Source of the DNA: Mesorhizobium sp. B2-1-8
Lineage (GTDB): Bacteria; Pseudomonadota; Alphaproteobacteria; Rhizobiales; Rhizobiaceae
NCBI RefSeq assembly: GCF_006442545.2
Contig: NZ_CP083952.1
Location: 4,441,501 to 4,505,500, forward strand
Length of the DNA stretch: 64,000 nucleotides
Direction: 5' to 3'
Shown: piece by piece, positions 25,461-37,252 of the stretch
Layout of the letters: each line of letters opens with the position of its first letter
Position numbering within the stretch: the first letter of the stretch is position 1
Notes under the pieces: model-generated
Told to the model about the DNA's origin: nothing
The model's input: the letters and a program-made list of their open reading frames with translations, nothing else
Databases searched by the model: none
Program-made: the position numbers and the translations under genes

Positions 25461-26483
25461 ATGAAGACACGGCATTTCGACCGCATCGGCAATGGCGGCA
25501 TCACCTTCACGGAGCTGGGCTTCGGCACGGCTCCGCTCGGCAATCTTTACCGCGCCGTCTCCGACGAGGACGCCCATGCGACGCTGGAGGCCGCCTGGGC
25601 GACCGGCTGCCGCTACTATGACACCGCACCCCTCTATGGGCTCGGCCTGTCGGAAACGCGCCTCAACCCGTTCCTGCGCTCCAGGAAGCGCGACGACTAT
25701 GTGCTGTCGAGCAAGGTCGGCCGCATCATGCGCGCCTGCCCGCCAGAGGAGCGCACGGGCATCGGCAAGTTCTTCGACACGCCGTCGCGCAAGGAGGTCT
25801 ACGACTACAGCTATGACGGCGTCATGCGCTCGTTCGAGGCCTCGCTGGAGCGGCTTGGCGTCGACCGCATCGACATCCTGTTCGTGCACGACGTCGACAT
25901 CTTCACCCATGGCAGCAAGGAGGCGTCCGACCAGCGCATCGAGGAGTTCATGCGCTCGGGCTATTATGGCCTGCTCGCCTTGCGCGACCAGGGCGTCATC
26001 AAGGCGTTCGGCGGTGGCATCAACGAATGGCAGGTGGCCCAGACGCTGGCCGAGCGCGGCGATTTCGACCTGTTCCTGCTTGCCGGGCGCTATACGCTGC
26101 TGGAACAGGAGGCGCTGACATCGTTCCTGCCGCTTTGCCAGAAACGCGGCATCGGCATCGTTCTCGGCGGCCCCTACAATTCCGGCATTCTGGCGACCGG
26201 ACCGAAGCCCGGCGCCTACTACAACTATTCCGAAGCGCCGCAGGATGTGCTCGACCGAGTGACGCGCATCGAGGCCGTCTGCAAACGCCATGGTATCAGG
26301 CTCATCGAGGCCGCCCTGCAATTCCCGCAGTTGCACCCGTCGGTGGTTTCGGTCATCCCCGGCGGTCAGCGGCCTGAAGAAGTCGAGAGCAACCGGTCGC
26401 TGCTGGACGCGAAAGTGCCTGTAGCGCTTTGGGCCGATCTCAAGAAGGAAGGCCTGATGCGCGCCGACGCCCCGACAGCTTGA
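25461..26483 (+). CDS. Aldo/keto reductase (aldose/pyridoxal dehydrogenase type)
   Basis: 340 residues. The catalytic set Asp-Tyr-Lys-His is visible in YYDTAPLYG, LSSKVGR and LFVHDVD; GGPYNSGIL is typical of the D-threo-aldose 1-dehydrogenase / pyridoxal 4-dehydrogenase subgroup. It oxidises a sugar (for example L-fucose to its lactone) or pyridoxal with NAD(P). Next to sugar transporter, mutarotase and kinase genes, the sugar reading is favoured. It ends 42 bp before a bidirectional terminator. Confidence 0.88.
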   Translation: MKTRHFDRIGNGGITFTELGFGTAPLGNLYRAVSDEDAHATLEAAWATGCRYYDTAPLYGLGLSETRLNPFLRSRKRDDYVLSSKVGRIMRACPPEERTGIGKFFDTPSRKEVYDYSYDGVMRSFEASLERLGVDRIDILFVHDVDIFTHGSKEASDQRIEEFMRSGYYGLLALRDQGVIKAFGGGINEWQVAQTLAERGDFDLFLLAGRYTLLEQEALTSFLPLCQKRGIGIVLGGPYNSGILATGPKPGAYYNYSEAPQDVLDRVTRIEAVCKRHGIRLIEAALQFPQLHPSVVSVIPGGQRPEEVESNRSLLDAKVPVALWADLKKEGLMRADAPTA

Positions 26484-26525
26484 GAAGCTTCTGGTCCGAT
26501 CGATTCGATACGGGGTCCAAAAATG

Positions 26526-26549
26526 AAAAGCCGGGCAAGCCCGGCTTTT
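26526..26549. terminator. Bidirectional terminator
   Basis: AAAAGCCGGGC-AA-GCCCGGCTTTT between convergent genes: U-tracts on both strands, serving the reductase (+) and hup (-). Confidence 0.85.
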
Positions 26550-26574
26550 CTGGTTTTCGAAAATTAAAATGCGC

Positions 26575-26847
26575 TTAGTTGACGGCGTCCTTGAGGCCCT
26601 TGCCGGCCGAGAACTTCGGCACGGTGCGCGCCGGGATCTGCACTTCGGCGCCGGTCTGGGGGTTGCGGCCGGTGGATGCAGCGCGCTTTGACACGGTGAA
26701 ATTGCCAAAGCCGACAAGCCGGACATCGCCGCCCTTCTTCAGTTCGCCGGAGATGACAGAAAACACTGCATCGACCGCCGACTGCGCGTCACCCTTCGAA
26801 ATGCTCGCGGCGTCGGCGACAGCGGACACCAGTTCGTTCTTGTTCAT
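26575..26847 (-). CDS. hup: DNA-binding protein HU
   Basis: 90 residues, the usual HU length. MNKNELVSAVADAASISKGD opens the family fold, and the DNA-binding arm includes GRNPQTGAEVQIPA with the conserved Pro. It bends and compacts DNA in the nucleoid. The start is the ATG at 26847 with GGAAGGGAA upstream. It follows lon in the order typical of alphaproteobacteria, with two hairpins in the gap, so it probably has its own promoter. Confidence 0.97.
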   Translation of the reverse strand: MNKNELVSAVADAASISKGDAQSAVDAVFSVISGELKKGGDVRLVGFGNFTVSKRAASTGRNPQTGAEVQIPARTVPKFSAGKGLKDAVN

Positions 26848-26955
26848 AAAAATTCCCTTCCATGAGAACACCGGAACTTACGACTCATCCGGCAGGAAAC
26901 GGACTTTAGAAAGAAGCGTTCCCGCAACCAAGTCGAAAAGGCAGGAAAAAAGCGG

Positions 26956-26981
26956 AAAAAGCCCGGAATTCCGGGGTTTTT
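26956..26981 (-). terminator. Second hairpin in the lon-hup gap
   Basis: Around the perfect palindrome CCCGGAATTCCGGG (26962-26975), flanked by A and T runs: on the minus strand it ends in TTTTT. It follows the first terminator in tandem. Confidence 0.6.
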
Positions 26982-26989
26982 CACATGAA

Positions 26990-27014
26990 AAAGCCGGGCG
27001 CGAAGCCCGGCTTT
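26990..27014 (-). terminator. Terminator of lon
   Basis: Minus-strand AAAGCCGGGC / GCCCGGCTTT with a 5-nt loop and a U-run (CTTTTTC), 126 bp after the lon stop. Confidence 0.75.
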
Positions 27015-27047
27015 CTGTTTGTGCGCTGCAACCTTAGCGATTTCTAA

Positions 27048-27093
27048 CGCATGGCCCTGAAAACCGCGGTCGGTTTTCCGAAAGGACCATGCG
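27048..27093. repeat. RIME-like palindromic intergenic repeat
   Basis: CGCATGG at 27048 and CCATGCG at 27087, with inner TGAAAACCG / CGGTTTTCC, form an imperfect 46-bp hairpin. This resembles short palindromic intergenic elements common in rhizobial genomes; family assignment is from memory of their shape. Confidence 0.5.
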
Positions 27094-27139
27094 CAAATCC
27101 CCAGTATTGGAGCGTCCTTTGCGCTGGACGCGCAGCGCC

Positions 27140-29551
<2,412 letters not shown>

Positions 29552-29774
29552 TGTCCAACCTTTCATGTCGCGGCCACCATCAGGCCAACCGCGAATCTCA
29601 TATTAACGACCGGGGATCGTTCCGCCTACCACCGTTTATGACGGGAGTTTTACAGCACAGAAATCGGGCACCTCGGCCTTCTCGTGTTAGGTGGATGCAG
29701 GCGGGCCAAAGATCAAGAGTTAACATGGTCCGCAATCCATTCCATCGCGAAGGTGTGCCGGTTCCTCACAGCAA

Positions 29775-29797
29775 AACGGCGCCGCAAGGGCGCCGTT
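29775..29797 (-). terminator. Terminator of clpX
   Basis: AACGGCGCC / GGCGCCGTT with a 5-nt loop; the minus strand continues TTGC after TT. It lies 29 bp after the clpX stop. Confidence 0.7.
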
Positions 29798-29825
29798 CCA
29801 CAAAAATATAGGGCCAAGTGCCATA

Positions 29826-31100
29826 TCAGGCGCTGACATTGCCCTTCTTTTCCTTCTGTTCGGAATAGATGTAGAGCGGCCGGGCGCTGCCGGTCACCAC
29901 TTCTTCCGAAATCACCACCTCGCGCACGCCTTCGAGCGCGGGCAGTTCGAACATCGTGTCGAGCAGGATCGCTTCCATGATCGAACGCAGGCCGCGCGCA
30001 CCGGTCTTGCGCTCGATGGCGCGCTTGGCGATCGCCGAAAGCGCGTTCTCGTGGAAGGTCAGGTCGACATTTTCCATCTCGAACAGGCGCTGATACTGCT
30101 TGACCAACGCGTTCTTCGGTTCGGTCAGGATCTGGATCAATGCTGGCTCGTCGAGATCCTCCAGCGTCGCCAGGACCGGCAGACGACCGACGAACTCCGG
30201 AATGAGGCCGAATTTCAACAGATCCTCGGGCTCGACCAGGCGGAAAACGTCACCCGTGCGGCGATCCTCCGGCGACGCGACGATGGCGCCAAAACCGATC
30301 GATGTCTTCCTGCCGCGGTCCGAGATGATCTTGTCCAGCCCGGCGAAGGCACCGCCGCAGATGAACAGGATGTTGGCGGTGTCGACCTGCAGGAACTCCT
30401 GCTGCGGGTGCTTGCGGCCGCCCTGCGGCGGGACGGAGGCGACCGTGCCTTCCATGATCTTGAGCAGCGCCTGCTGCACGCCCTCGCCCGACACGTCGCG
30501 GGTGATCGAGGGATTGTCGGACTTGCGCGAAATCTTGTCGATTTCGTCGATGTAGACGATCCCGCGCTGGGCGCGCTCGACATTGTAGTCGGCCGACTGC
30601 AACAGCTTCAGGATGATGTTCTCGACGTCCTCGCCGACGTAACCGGCCTCGGTCAGCGTCGTGGCGTCCGCCATGGTGAAGGGCACGTCGATGATGCGGG
30701 CCAGCGTCTGCGCCAGCAGCGTCTTGCCGCAGCCGGTCGGGCCGATCAGCAGTATGTTGGACTTGGCCAACTCCACATCGTTGTTCTTGCCGGCATGCGC
30801 GAGGCGCTTGTAATGGTTGTGGACCGCCACCGACAGCACGCGCTTGGCGTAGGGCTGACCGATGACGTAGTCGTCGAGAACCTTGAGGATCTCCTGCGGG
30901 GTCGGCACGCCCTCGCGCGACTTCACCATCGAGGTCTTGTTCTCCTCGCGGATGATGTCCATGCAAAGTTCGACGCACTCGTCGCAGATGAACACCGTTG
31001 GGCCGGCGATCAGCTTGCGCACCTCGTGCTGGCTTTTGCCGCAAAACGAGCAATAGAGCGTGTTCTTGGAGTCACCGCTGTTGTTGCCGACCTTGCTCAT
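29826..31100 (-). CDS. clpX: ATP-dependent Clp protease ATP-binding subunit ClpX
   Basis: 424 residues. The N-terminal C4 zinc finger (CSFCGKSQ, then CDECVELC) binds adaptors; AAA+ motifs are Walker [14 protein letters not shown], pore loop GYVGED and Walker [11 protein letters not shown]. It unfolds substrates for ClpP, including cell-cycle regulators in this class. Start is ATG 31100 ([10 protein letters not shown]). It follows clpP with a 294-bp gap and precedes lon. Confidence 0.98.
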   Translation of the reverse strand: MSKVGNNSGDSKNTLYCSFCGKSQHEVRKLIAGPTVFICDECVELCMDIIREENKTSMVKSREGVPTPQEILKVLDDYVIGQPYAKRVLSVAVHNHYKRLAHAGKNNDVELAKSNILLIGPTGCGKTLLAQTLARIIDVPFTMADATTLTEAGYVGEDVENIILKLLQSADYNVERAQRGIVYIDEIDKISRKSDNPSITRDVSGEGVQQALLKIMEGTVASVPPQGGRKHPQQEFLQVDTANILFICGGAFAGLDKIISDRGRKTSIGFGAIVASPEDRRTGDVFRLVEPEDLLKFGLIPEFVGRLPVLATLEDLDEPALIQILTEPKNALVKQYQRLFEMENVDLTFHENALSAIAKRAIERKTGARGLRSIMEAILLDTMFELPALEGVREVVISEEVVTGSARPLYIYSEQKEKKGNVSA

Positions 31101-31394
31101 TTCATGTCCTTTCATGGCCGCCCGCCGATGGTCTGGCTGAAAGGGCGCATACTCTATTTATCGCGGGAATCCGCCGCCGCCAGTCTTCCGGCTCCCGCAA
31201 CGTATTCCATACGAAACACAAATCAGAAAACGTGGCAATGATTCGCAGCTTCCCCACGCAAAGCTAAGCCGTCGAAAATCAACATAGCCTTAACGTAGGC
31301 AATCCCGACCTCCGAGGGAACAGCCAATTGTGGCCGAAATGACGCAAGACGCGCCAAAAGCGCGTGATGGTGCCATCCAACTGCCAACCAACCT

Positions 31395-32024
31395 TTATGC
31401 CAACGCTCCCTCGGCCGCCTCGCGCGACGAAATGACCTTGTCGATCAGGCCGAAATCCTTGGCCTCGTCGGCGGTCATGAAATGGTCGCGGTCGAGCGTC
31501 TTCTCGATCTCTTCATAGCTCTTGCCGGTGTGCTTGACATAGACCTCGTTGAGGCGACGCTTCAGCTTGATGATGTCCTGGGCATGACGCTCGATATCGG
31601 ACGCCTGGCCCTGGAAGCCACCGGACGGCTGGTGAACCATGATGCGGGCGTTCGGCGTGGCAAAGCGCATGTCCTTGTGGCCGGCGGTCAGCAGCAGCGA
31701 GCCCATCGAGGCCGCCTGGCCGATGCACAGCGTCGACACGGCCGGCTTGATGAACTGCATGGTGTCGTAGATCGCCATGCCCGAGGTGACGACGCCGCCC
31801 GGCGAATTGATGTAGAGATTGATTTCCTTCTTCGGGTTCTCGGCTTCGAGGAACAGGAGCTGCGCGCAGACCAGCGTCGCCATGCCGTCCTCGACCGGAC
31901 CGGTGATGAAAATGATGCGCTCCTTGAGGAGGCGCGAGAAAATGTCGTAGGCCCGCTCGCCGCGATTGGTCTGTTCGACCACCATCGGAACGAGGTTCAT
32001 GTAGGTTTCGATGGGATTCTTCAT
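31395..32024 (-). CDS. clpP: ATP-dependent Clp protease proteolytic subunit ClpP
   Basis: 209 residues. The catalytic Ser lies in [11 protein letters not shown], His in MVHQPSGG and Asp in LDRDHFM; YINSPGG is the oxyanion region. Fourteen subunits form the chamber fed by ClpX. It is the first of the clpP-clpX-lon-hup series on the minus strand. Confidence 0.98.
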   Translation of the reverse strand: MKNPIETYMNLVPMVVEQTNRGERAYDIFSRLLKERIIFITGPVEDGMATLVCAQLLFLEAENPKKEINLYINSPGGVVTSGMAIYDTMQFIKPAVSTLCIGQAASMGSLLLTAGHKDMRFATPNARIMVHQPSGGFQGQASDIERHAQDIIKLKRRLNEVYVKHTGKSYEEIEKTLDRDHFMTADEAKDFGLIDKVISSREAAEGALA

Positions 32025-32359
32025 CAGTTATCTCTTCTCGCGGTGGGATTTCCGGCGCCGGACAGGCTGGCAGTTCGGGCAGAATCGGTTCTGGATCGTC
32101 AAGATGTAAATAGGATGCCGGCTCATCCTTGTGCAAGGCCGACCCGTCCTAGCCATCTGGGTAAGTCGAATCAAGCTTCCGGGCAAGGATTGGCAGCAGC
32201 TGATGCCACGCCGCCCCGAAATACCGAGCCTGCCCCCGCCAGGTAGCAGTTTCTTAACCTCGTCACTTAACGAAATGCGCCGAAACCGCTTTTCTCCGCA
32301 ATGGCTTCCCCTACAATTCAACGTTGAACTTGTGCCTGCAGTTCAAACGGGGGACTGCC

Positions 32360-32950
32360 ATGTCCGGGAAAACCGCATGCTTCACCATTGCCGGGCTGAC
32401 CCTGCTCGGCTCGATTTCGCAAACGGCGGCAGGCGGCCGCGCTGTCGAATGCTACGAGCCCGTCCGCACACCGGCCGTTTACGACACCGTCTACGAAGAC
32501 GTCATGGTCAGCCCTCCGGGCCAGCAGATCGTCGACTATGACCCGCCAATCTACGGCACCCGCGAGCGCGTGGTGATGACCGTGCCGGCACAGGTTCGGT
32601 ACGAAGTGGTCCCGGCAATCACCCGGACAGTCCACACCGTCAGGGTCGATGGCGGCGGCTATTCCTGGGAATGGCGCGTCATCCATGGCCGCCGGGTGCT
32701 GTGCAAGGTTTGGCACAAGGCACGCTACGAAAGCGTCGCCGAGACGGTGGTGATCCAGCCCGAGCGCACGCGGCGCGTCGTCATTCCGGCGCAATATGAC
32801 AGCATCGCCGAGGAGGTGCTGGTGCGGCCCGAGCAAGGGCGCGTCATCGATATTCCTGCCGCCTACCAGACCGTTCCGCGGCGCGTGCTGGTGCGCGAAG
32901 GCTCATCCGGCTGGCGGCGCGTGCATATTCCGAGGCATTGCCAGGATTGA
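32360..32950 (+). CDS. Exported repeat-containing protein of unknown function
   Basis: 196 residues with a signal peptide (MSGKTACFTIAGLTLLGSIS). The mature part has recurring ~25-residue units built on Y-x-x-V, then V-x-V-x-P, then R-x-V and IPAxY (for example ARYESVAETVVIQP, AQYDSIAEEVLVRP, AAYQTVPRRVLV). This suggests a stack of beta repeats and an envelope role. GGGGGA five bases before ATG 32360 sets the start. Not recognised as any named family. Confidence 0.7.
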   Translation: MSGKTACFTIAGLTLLGSISQTAAGGRAVECYEPVRTPAVYDTVYEDVMVSPPGQQIVDYDPPIYGTRERVVMTVPAQVRYEVVPAITRTVHTVRVDGGGYSWEWRVIHGRRVLCKVWHKARYESVAETVVIQPERTRRVVIPAQYDSIAEEVLVRPEQGRVIDIPAAYQTVPRRVLVREGSSGWRRVHIPRHCQD

Positions 32951-32952
32951 GC

Positions 32953-34057
32953 TTAGGCCACCTCGGCCCGTAGCCAAGCCTTGAGGCCGATGACATCGCC
33001 GTCGCCGATGGCTTTGGCCACACGGCGCCCCACTGCCGCGCCGAACTTGTAGCTGTGGCCCGAGCACGCCGAGACGACCAGGCACTTGCCTGTTTCATGC
33101 GCCAGGAATTTCTCGTCCTCGGTGAAGGTGTAGGCGCAGGTGACCACTTCGGTCACCCTTGTACTCCTCGATGCGGGTGATCGGCGGCGAGAACAGGTTG
33201 CGGATCGCCTCGCCTTCGCCCGGCACCGGCTCGCGGTTCCAGTCGGCGTCGCTGGTCGGCACCTTGTGCAGGCCCGAGCCGAATTTCATTCCGGCGCCGC
33301 GGGTGAGCGGGATCATATAGCCATCGGTCTTGCCGCCGACATCGAGAATGACGGGCGCGGCCTCCCATGCGGCCTCGAGATCGGCCGGGGGCTCGACATA
33401 GGCGAGCGCGGTGCGAAAAGTCTTCAATTCGCCGCCGAGCTCGGGGAATAGCTTCAGCACCCAGGCGCCAGGGGCAACGACGATGCGGTCTGCCTGCATC
33501 GTCTCGCCGCTTTCCAGCACGATATGGCCGGCCTCTGCATCGATCTCCGTCACCTTGCTGTGCTCGTAGACGTTGGCGCCGTTGGCGCGCAGCCATTTGG
33601 CCAGCCCGACCGCGATCTTGCGGCAATGCAGCGCGCCGCCTTCGGGCGAAAAATAGGCGTAGCGGAACGAGCCGGTCTCAAGGAACGGCCAGCGCTCGAC
33701 GGCTGCGTCCGGCTCCAGCAATTCGAAAGGGAAATTGCCCTCTTCCAGACCCTCGCGGTATTCCTCGGCCTCATCGCCGGGCTCGCGCGAAACGCAGACG
33801 AATCCCCTGGGATCGAGGTGGTTCTCGCCGAGATCGGCCCACATCTCGTCCCAGGCCTCATAGGCTTCGGTGATCAGCCGGCCGTAGCCGGTTCCAGCGC
33901 GGTAGGCACGGCGGATGATGCGGTGATGGTCGCCCGATGCCGCCAGCGGATTGGGGATCGGCCCCTGCTCGACGATCGAGACGGCGTGGCCTGCCTTGAC
34001 CAGCGACCACGCCGTGGAGAGACCGGCGATACCCGCGCCGACGACGATCACATTCAT
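32953..34057 (-). pseudogene. FAD-dependent oxidoreductase (sarcosine oxidase type), frameshifted
   Basis: The 5' part (34057 to about 33160) encodes a dinucleotide-binding start MNVIVVGAGIAGLSTAWSLV and a DAO-type FAD protein resembling monomeric sarcosine oxidase. The frame then breaks near 33155-33165. The remaining part continues in another frame (VTEVVTCAYTFTEDEKFLAH, then CSGHSYKFGAAVG) to the TAA at 32953-32955 and includes the cofactor-contacting Ser-Gly-His segment. A loss of two bases in AAGGGTGACC would explain the break. Either a real inactivating mutation or a sequencing error. The native enzyme would oxidise an N-methyl amino acid or similar amine. Confidence 0.8.
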
Positions 34058-34161
34058 CCGTTCAGACCTTTCGCAACCCTACTGGCTGGCTCAATGCATC
34101 AGGCTGCCGAACGCAACATACGGTCTGGAACCGGGCTGGCAAGCCGCGCTATGGGTCTGGC

Positions 34162-35412
34162 ATGACCAAATCGACGCTCCCGTATCTGGCCTTTGATCCA
34201 GCCACACGCCGGCTGAGGCTCGACCCGCGCGAACCGGCTTTCTTCATGAACCCGTACGAGGCCTACGGCCTCCTGCATGACGCATCGAATGCATTTTTCT
34301 GGGAAGAGTTCGGCTTCTGGTGTTTTGGCGGCTTCGGCGATGTCAACAGACTGCTGCGCGACCGCCGTTTCGGCCGCCAGAACCCTGCTGGCATCCCAGA
34401 CAGCCACGGTGTCGGCCAGGACAGGACCCATCTCGAGGCGTTCGACGGCATCGAAGCCAACTCGATGCTGGAACTGGAGCCGCCGGTGCACACGCGGCTG
34501 AGGACACTGGTCAACCGTGCCTTCGTCTCGCGTCAGGTCGAACGGTTGCGGCCGGGTGTCGAGGCACTCGCCAACGAATTGATCGATCGTTTCGAACCTG
34601 GCAAGGCCTTTGACCTCCTGCCGGCCTTCGCCTCCCCGCTGCCGATCACCATCATCGCCGAAATGCTCGGCGTGCCGGTGGAGATGGGGCCGCAACTACT
34701 CGACTGGTCGCATCAGATGGTCGCCATGTACATCCATGGCCGCACCCGCGAGACCGAGGAGACGGCCAATGGCGCGGCACGCGAATTTTCCGATTTCCTG
34801 CGCGGCTACGTCACCGAGCGGCGCAAGAACCCGGGCAATGATCTGCTGTCGCTGCTGATCTCGGCGCAGGAAGACGGACAGAAATTGTCCGAGGACGAAC
34901 TGGTCTCCTCGGCCATCCTGTTGCTCAACGCCGGCCATGAGGCAACCGTGCACCAGACCGGCAACGCAGTGCGCTCGATCCTTGTGCAAGGCGGCGACCC
35001 GCGCCGCTTCTTCACCTCACCGGAAACGACCGCGGCGACCGTCGAGGAATGCCTGCGTTTCGACGCGCCGCTGCATATGTTCATGCGCTATGCCCATGAG
35101 GAGATCGAAATCGCGCCCGGCATCGTCGTGCGGCCGGGCCAGACGATAGGGCTCTTGCTTGGCATGGCCAATCATGATCCGCACGCCTTCGCCGAACCGC
35201 AGGCCTTCCGGCCGGAGCGCACCGACCAGAAGAATGTGTCTTTCGGCGCCGGTATCCATTTCTGCATCGGCGCGCCGCTCGCCCGCCTCGAACTGCAGGT
35301 TTCGCTGAAGACTTTGTTCGAGCGGCACCCGCGACTGCATCTTGCCGAACAGCCCCGCTTCCGCGACACTTACCACTTCCATGGGCTGGAGGCGCTCGCC
35401 GTGGGTTTCTAG
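34162..35412 (+). CDS. Cytochrome P450
   Basis: 416 residues, soluble bacterial type. The heme loop is FGAGIHFCIGAPLAR with Cys368 as ligand, the ExxR motif is E296-x-x-R299, and the I-helix is AGHEAT at 257-262. In the common pattern AGxET(T/S) the acid is followed by Thr; here Ala261 comes first and Thr262 next. No ferredoxin or reductase gene is beside it, so it must borrow electrons. The substrate is unknown. The gene overlaps nothing and follows the divergent oxidoreductase. Confidence 0.95.
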   Translation: MTKSTLPYLAFDPATRRLRLDPREPAFFMNPYEAYGLLHDASNAFFWEEFGFWCFGGFGDVNRLLRDRRFGRQNPAGIPDSHGVGQDRTHLEAFDGIEANSMLELEPPVHTRLRTLVNRAFVSRQVERLRPGVEALANELIDRFEPGKAFDLLPAFASPLPITIIAEMLGVPVEMGPQLLDWSHQMVAMYIHGRTRETEETANGAAREFSDFLRGYVTERRKNPGNDLLSLLISAQEDGQKLSEDELVSSAILLLNAGHEATVHQTGNAVRSILVQGGDPRRFFTSPETTAATVEECLRFDAPLHMFMRYAHEEIEIAPGIVVRPGQTIGLLLGMANHDPHAFAEPQAFRPERTDQKNVSFGAGIHFCIGAPLARLELQVSLKTLFERHPRLHLAEQPRFRDTYHFHGLEALAVGF

Positions 35413-35463
35413 CTGGCGAGTTGCCCGGAAATCCGATCCGATCCTCGATATGTGATCAGCCTT

Positions 35464-35808
35464 TCAAAGCTTGATCACATACTCCTTGCGAGTCGTCTCA
35501 AGCACTTCCCAGCTTCCCTTGAAGCCCGGCCGCAGCACGAAGCTGTCGCCGGGCTTTATGGTGCGCGCTTCGCCGCCCTCTTCCGCGATCACCGAAACGC
35601 CTGAGAGAATGTGGCAGAACTCCCATTCGTCATAGACGATGCGCCATTTGCCGGGGGTCGATTCCCAGATGCCGGCATAGAGGCCGCCGTCGCGCTCCTC
35701 GACGTTCCAGGTGCGGAATTTCGGATCGCCCGAGATCAGGCGATCCGGCGCGGGCGCGCCGGATTCGGGCTCCACGCTTTTGGTGTCGACGGAAAGAAAC
35801 GCGGTCAT
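35464..35808 (-). CDS. Cupin-domain protein
   Basis: 114 residues, a single small cupin barrel: WEFCHILSGVSVIAEEGGEA, then PGDSFVLRPGFKGSWEV. Close to the DUF861-type cupins (ethanolamine utilisation EutQ-like), which often bind small carboxylates. It starts 6 bp after metY, so the two form an operon, but a link to sulfur metabolism is not shown. Confidence 0.85.
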   Translation of the reverse strand: MTAFLSVDTKSVEPESGAPAPDRLISGDPKFRTWNVEERDGGLYAGIWESTPGKWRIVYDEWEFCHILSGVSVIAEEGGEARTIKPGDSFVLRPGFKGSWEVLETTRKEYVIKL

Positions 35809-35814
35809 ATCAGA

Positions 35815-37095
35815 TCAGACCTTGGCGAGCGCCTGTTCGAGGTCAGCGACGATGTCGGTGACGTCCTCGATACCGATGGACAGTCGCACCGTATCCGGCC
35901 CGGCACCGGCCTTGACCTTCTGCTCGTCGGAAAGCTGGCGGTGCGTGGTCGACGCCGGGTGGATGACCAGCGACTTGGTGTCGCCGACATTGGCCAGGTG
36001 CGAGAAGAGTTCGAGTGCCTCGACGAACTTGATGCCCGCCTCGTAGCCGCCCTTGAGGCCGAAGGTGAACACGGCGCCGGCGCCTTCAGGCGAGTATTTC
36101 TTCTGCAACGCATTGTTCTTGTCGCTGGGCAGGCCGGGATAATTCACCCAGGCGACCTTGGGATGGTTGGACAGCCAGCCGGCGACCGTGATCGCATTGT
36201 CGCAGTGCCGCTGCATGCGCAGCGGCAAGGTTTCGAGACCGGTCAGGATGAGGAAAGCGTTGAACGGCGAGATCGCCGGACCGAGATCGCGCAGGCCGAG
36301 CACACGGGCGGCGATGGCGAAAGCGAAATTGCCGAAGGTTTCGTGCAGCACGAGGCCGCCATATTCGGGGCGCGGTTCCGACAGCATCGGGTACTTGCCC
36401 GATTTCGACCAGTCGAAGGTGCCGCCGTCGACAATGACGCCGCCGATCGAATTGCCATGGCCGCCCATGAACTTGGTCAGCGAATGCACGACGATGTCGG
36501 CGCCGTGCTCGATCGGGCGGATGAGGTAGGGCGAGGCCAGCGTGTTGTCGACGATCAATGGAAGGCCATGCTTGCGGGCGATGTCGCCGATCTTCTCGAT
36601 ATCGACGAAGGTGCCGCCCGGATTGGCCAGGCTCTCGATGAAGATCGCCTTGGTCCTGTCGTCGATCTGGTTCTCGAAGGTCGAGAGATCATTGGTGTCG
36701 GCCCAGCGCACCTCCCAGCCATAATTCTTGAAGGCATGGCCGAACTGGTTGATCGAACCACCGTAAAGCTTGTTGGCGGCGACGAAATTGTCGCCGGGCT
36801 GCATCAGATTGTGGAAAACGATGACCTGCGCGGCATGGCCGGATGCAACCGCAAGCGCAGCCGTGCCACCTTCGAGGGCCGCGACTCGCTCTTCGAGCAC
36901 TGCCTGGGTCGGGTTCATGATGCGGGTGTAGATGTTGCCGAACGCTTTCAGCCCGAACAGCGAAGCGGCGTGGTCGGCGTCATCGAAGACGAAGGAGGTC
37001 GTCTGGTAGATCGGCGTGGCGCGCGCGCCGGTGGCCGGATCGGGCTTGGCGCCGGCATGGACGGCGAGCGTGTTGAAACCGGGTGTACGGGTCAC
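35815..37095 (-). CDS. metY: O-acetylhomoserine sulfhydrylase (Cys/Met metabolism PLP enzyme)
   Basis: 426 residues. The PLP lysine lies in VHSLTKFMGGHGNSIGG, with YTRIMNPTQAVLEERVAALE and ASGHAAQ near the start, as in MetY-type enzymes rather than MetB/MetC of ~390 residues. It makes homocysteine (or methionine) from O-acetylhomoserine and sulfide (or methanethiol). It is followed closely by the cupin gene. Confidence 0.92.
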   Translation of the reverse strand: MTRTPGFNTLAVHAGAKPDPATGARATPIYQTTSFVFDDADHAASLFGLKAFGNIYTRIMNPTQAVLEERVAALEGGTAALAVASGHAAQVIVFHNLMQPGDNFVAANKLYGGSINQFGHAFKNYGWEVRWADTNDLSTFENQIDDRTKAIFIESLANPGGTFVDIEKIGDIARKHGLPLIVDNTLASPYLIRPIEHGADIVVHSLTKFMGGHGNSIGGVIVDGGTFDWSKSGKYPMLSEPRPEYGGLVLHETFGNFAFAIAARVLGLRDLGPAISPFNAFLILTGLETLPLRMQRHCDNAITVAGWLSNHPKVAWVNYPGLPSDKNNALQKKYSPEGAGAVFTFGLKGGYEAGIKFVEALELFSHLANVGDTKSLVIHPASTTHRQLSDEQKVKAGAGPDTVRLSIGIEDVTDIVADLEQALAKV

Positions 37096-37252
37096 TGAAA
37101 CCTCCCTTTGAAACTTCTCAAATCAGCTGCGCATTCTTGGCGAAGGCGGCGTGCGAATGCAAAGAAGAAAATTCCGCTCGGCGTTGATCCTTCGATCACA
37201 CCGCAGGATAATGCGGCATTCCGCGGAATAATTTTGCGCCCCTGCGTTGCGC

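Noticed and set aside
29552..29774. Possible heat-shock (RpoH) promoter before lon
   Set aside because: CTTGAT and a C-rich -10 can be found, but neither the spacing nor the boxes are convincing.
35611..37098. Plus-strand 495-codon frame
   Set aside because: Antisense to metY and the cupin gene; a compositional shadow.
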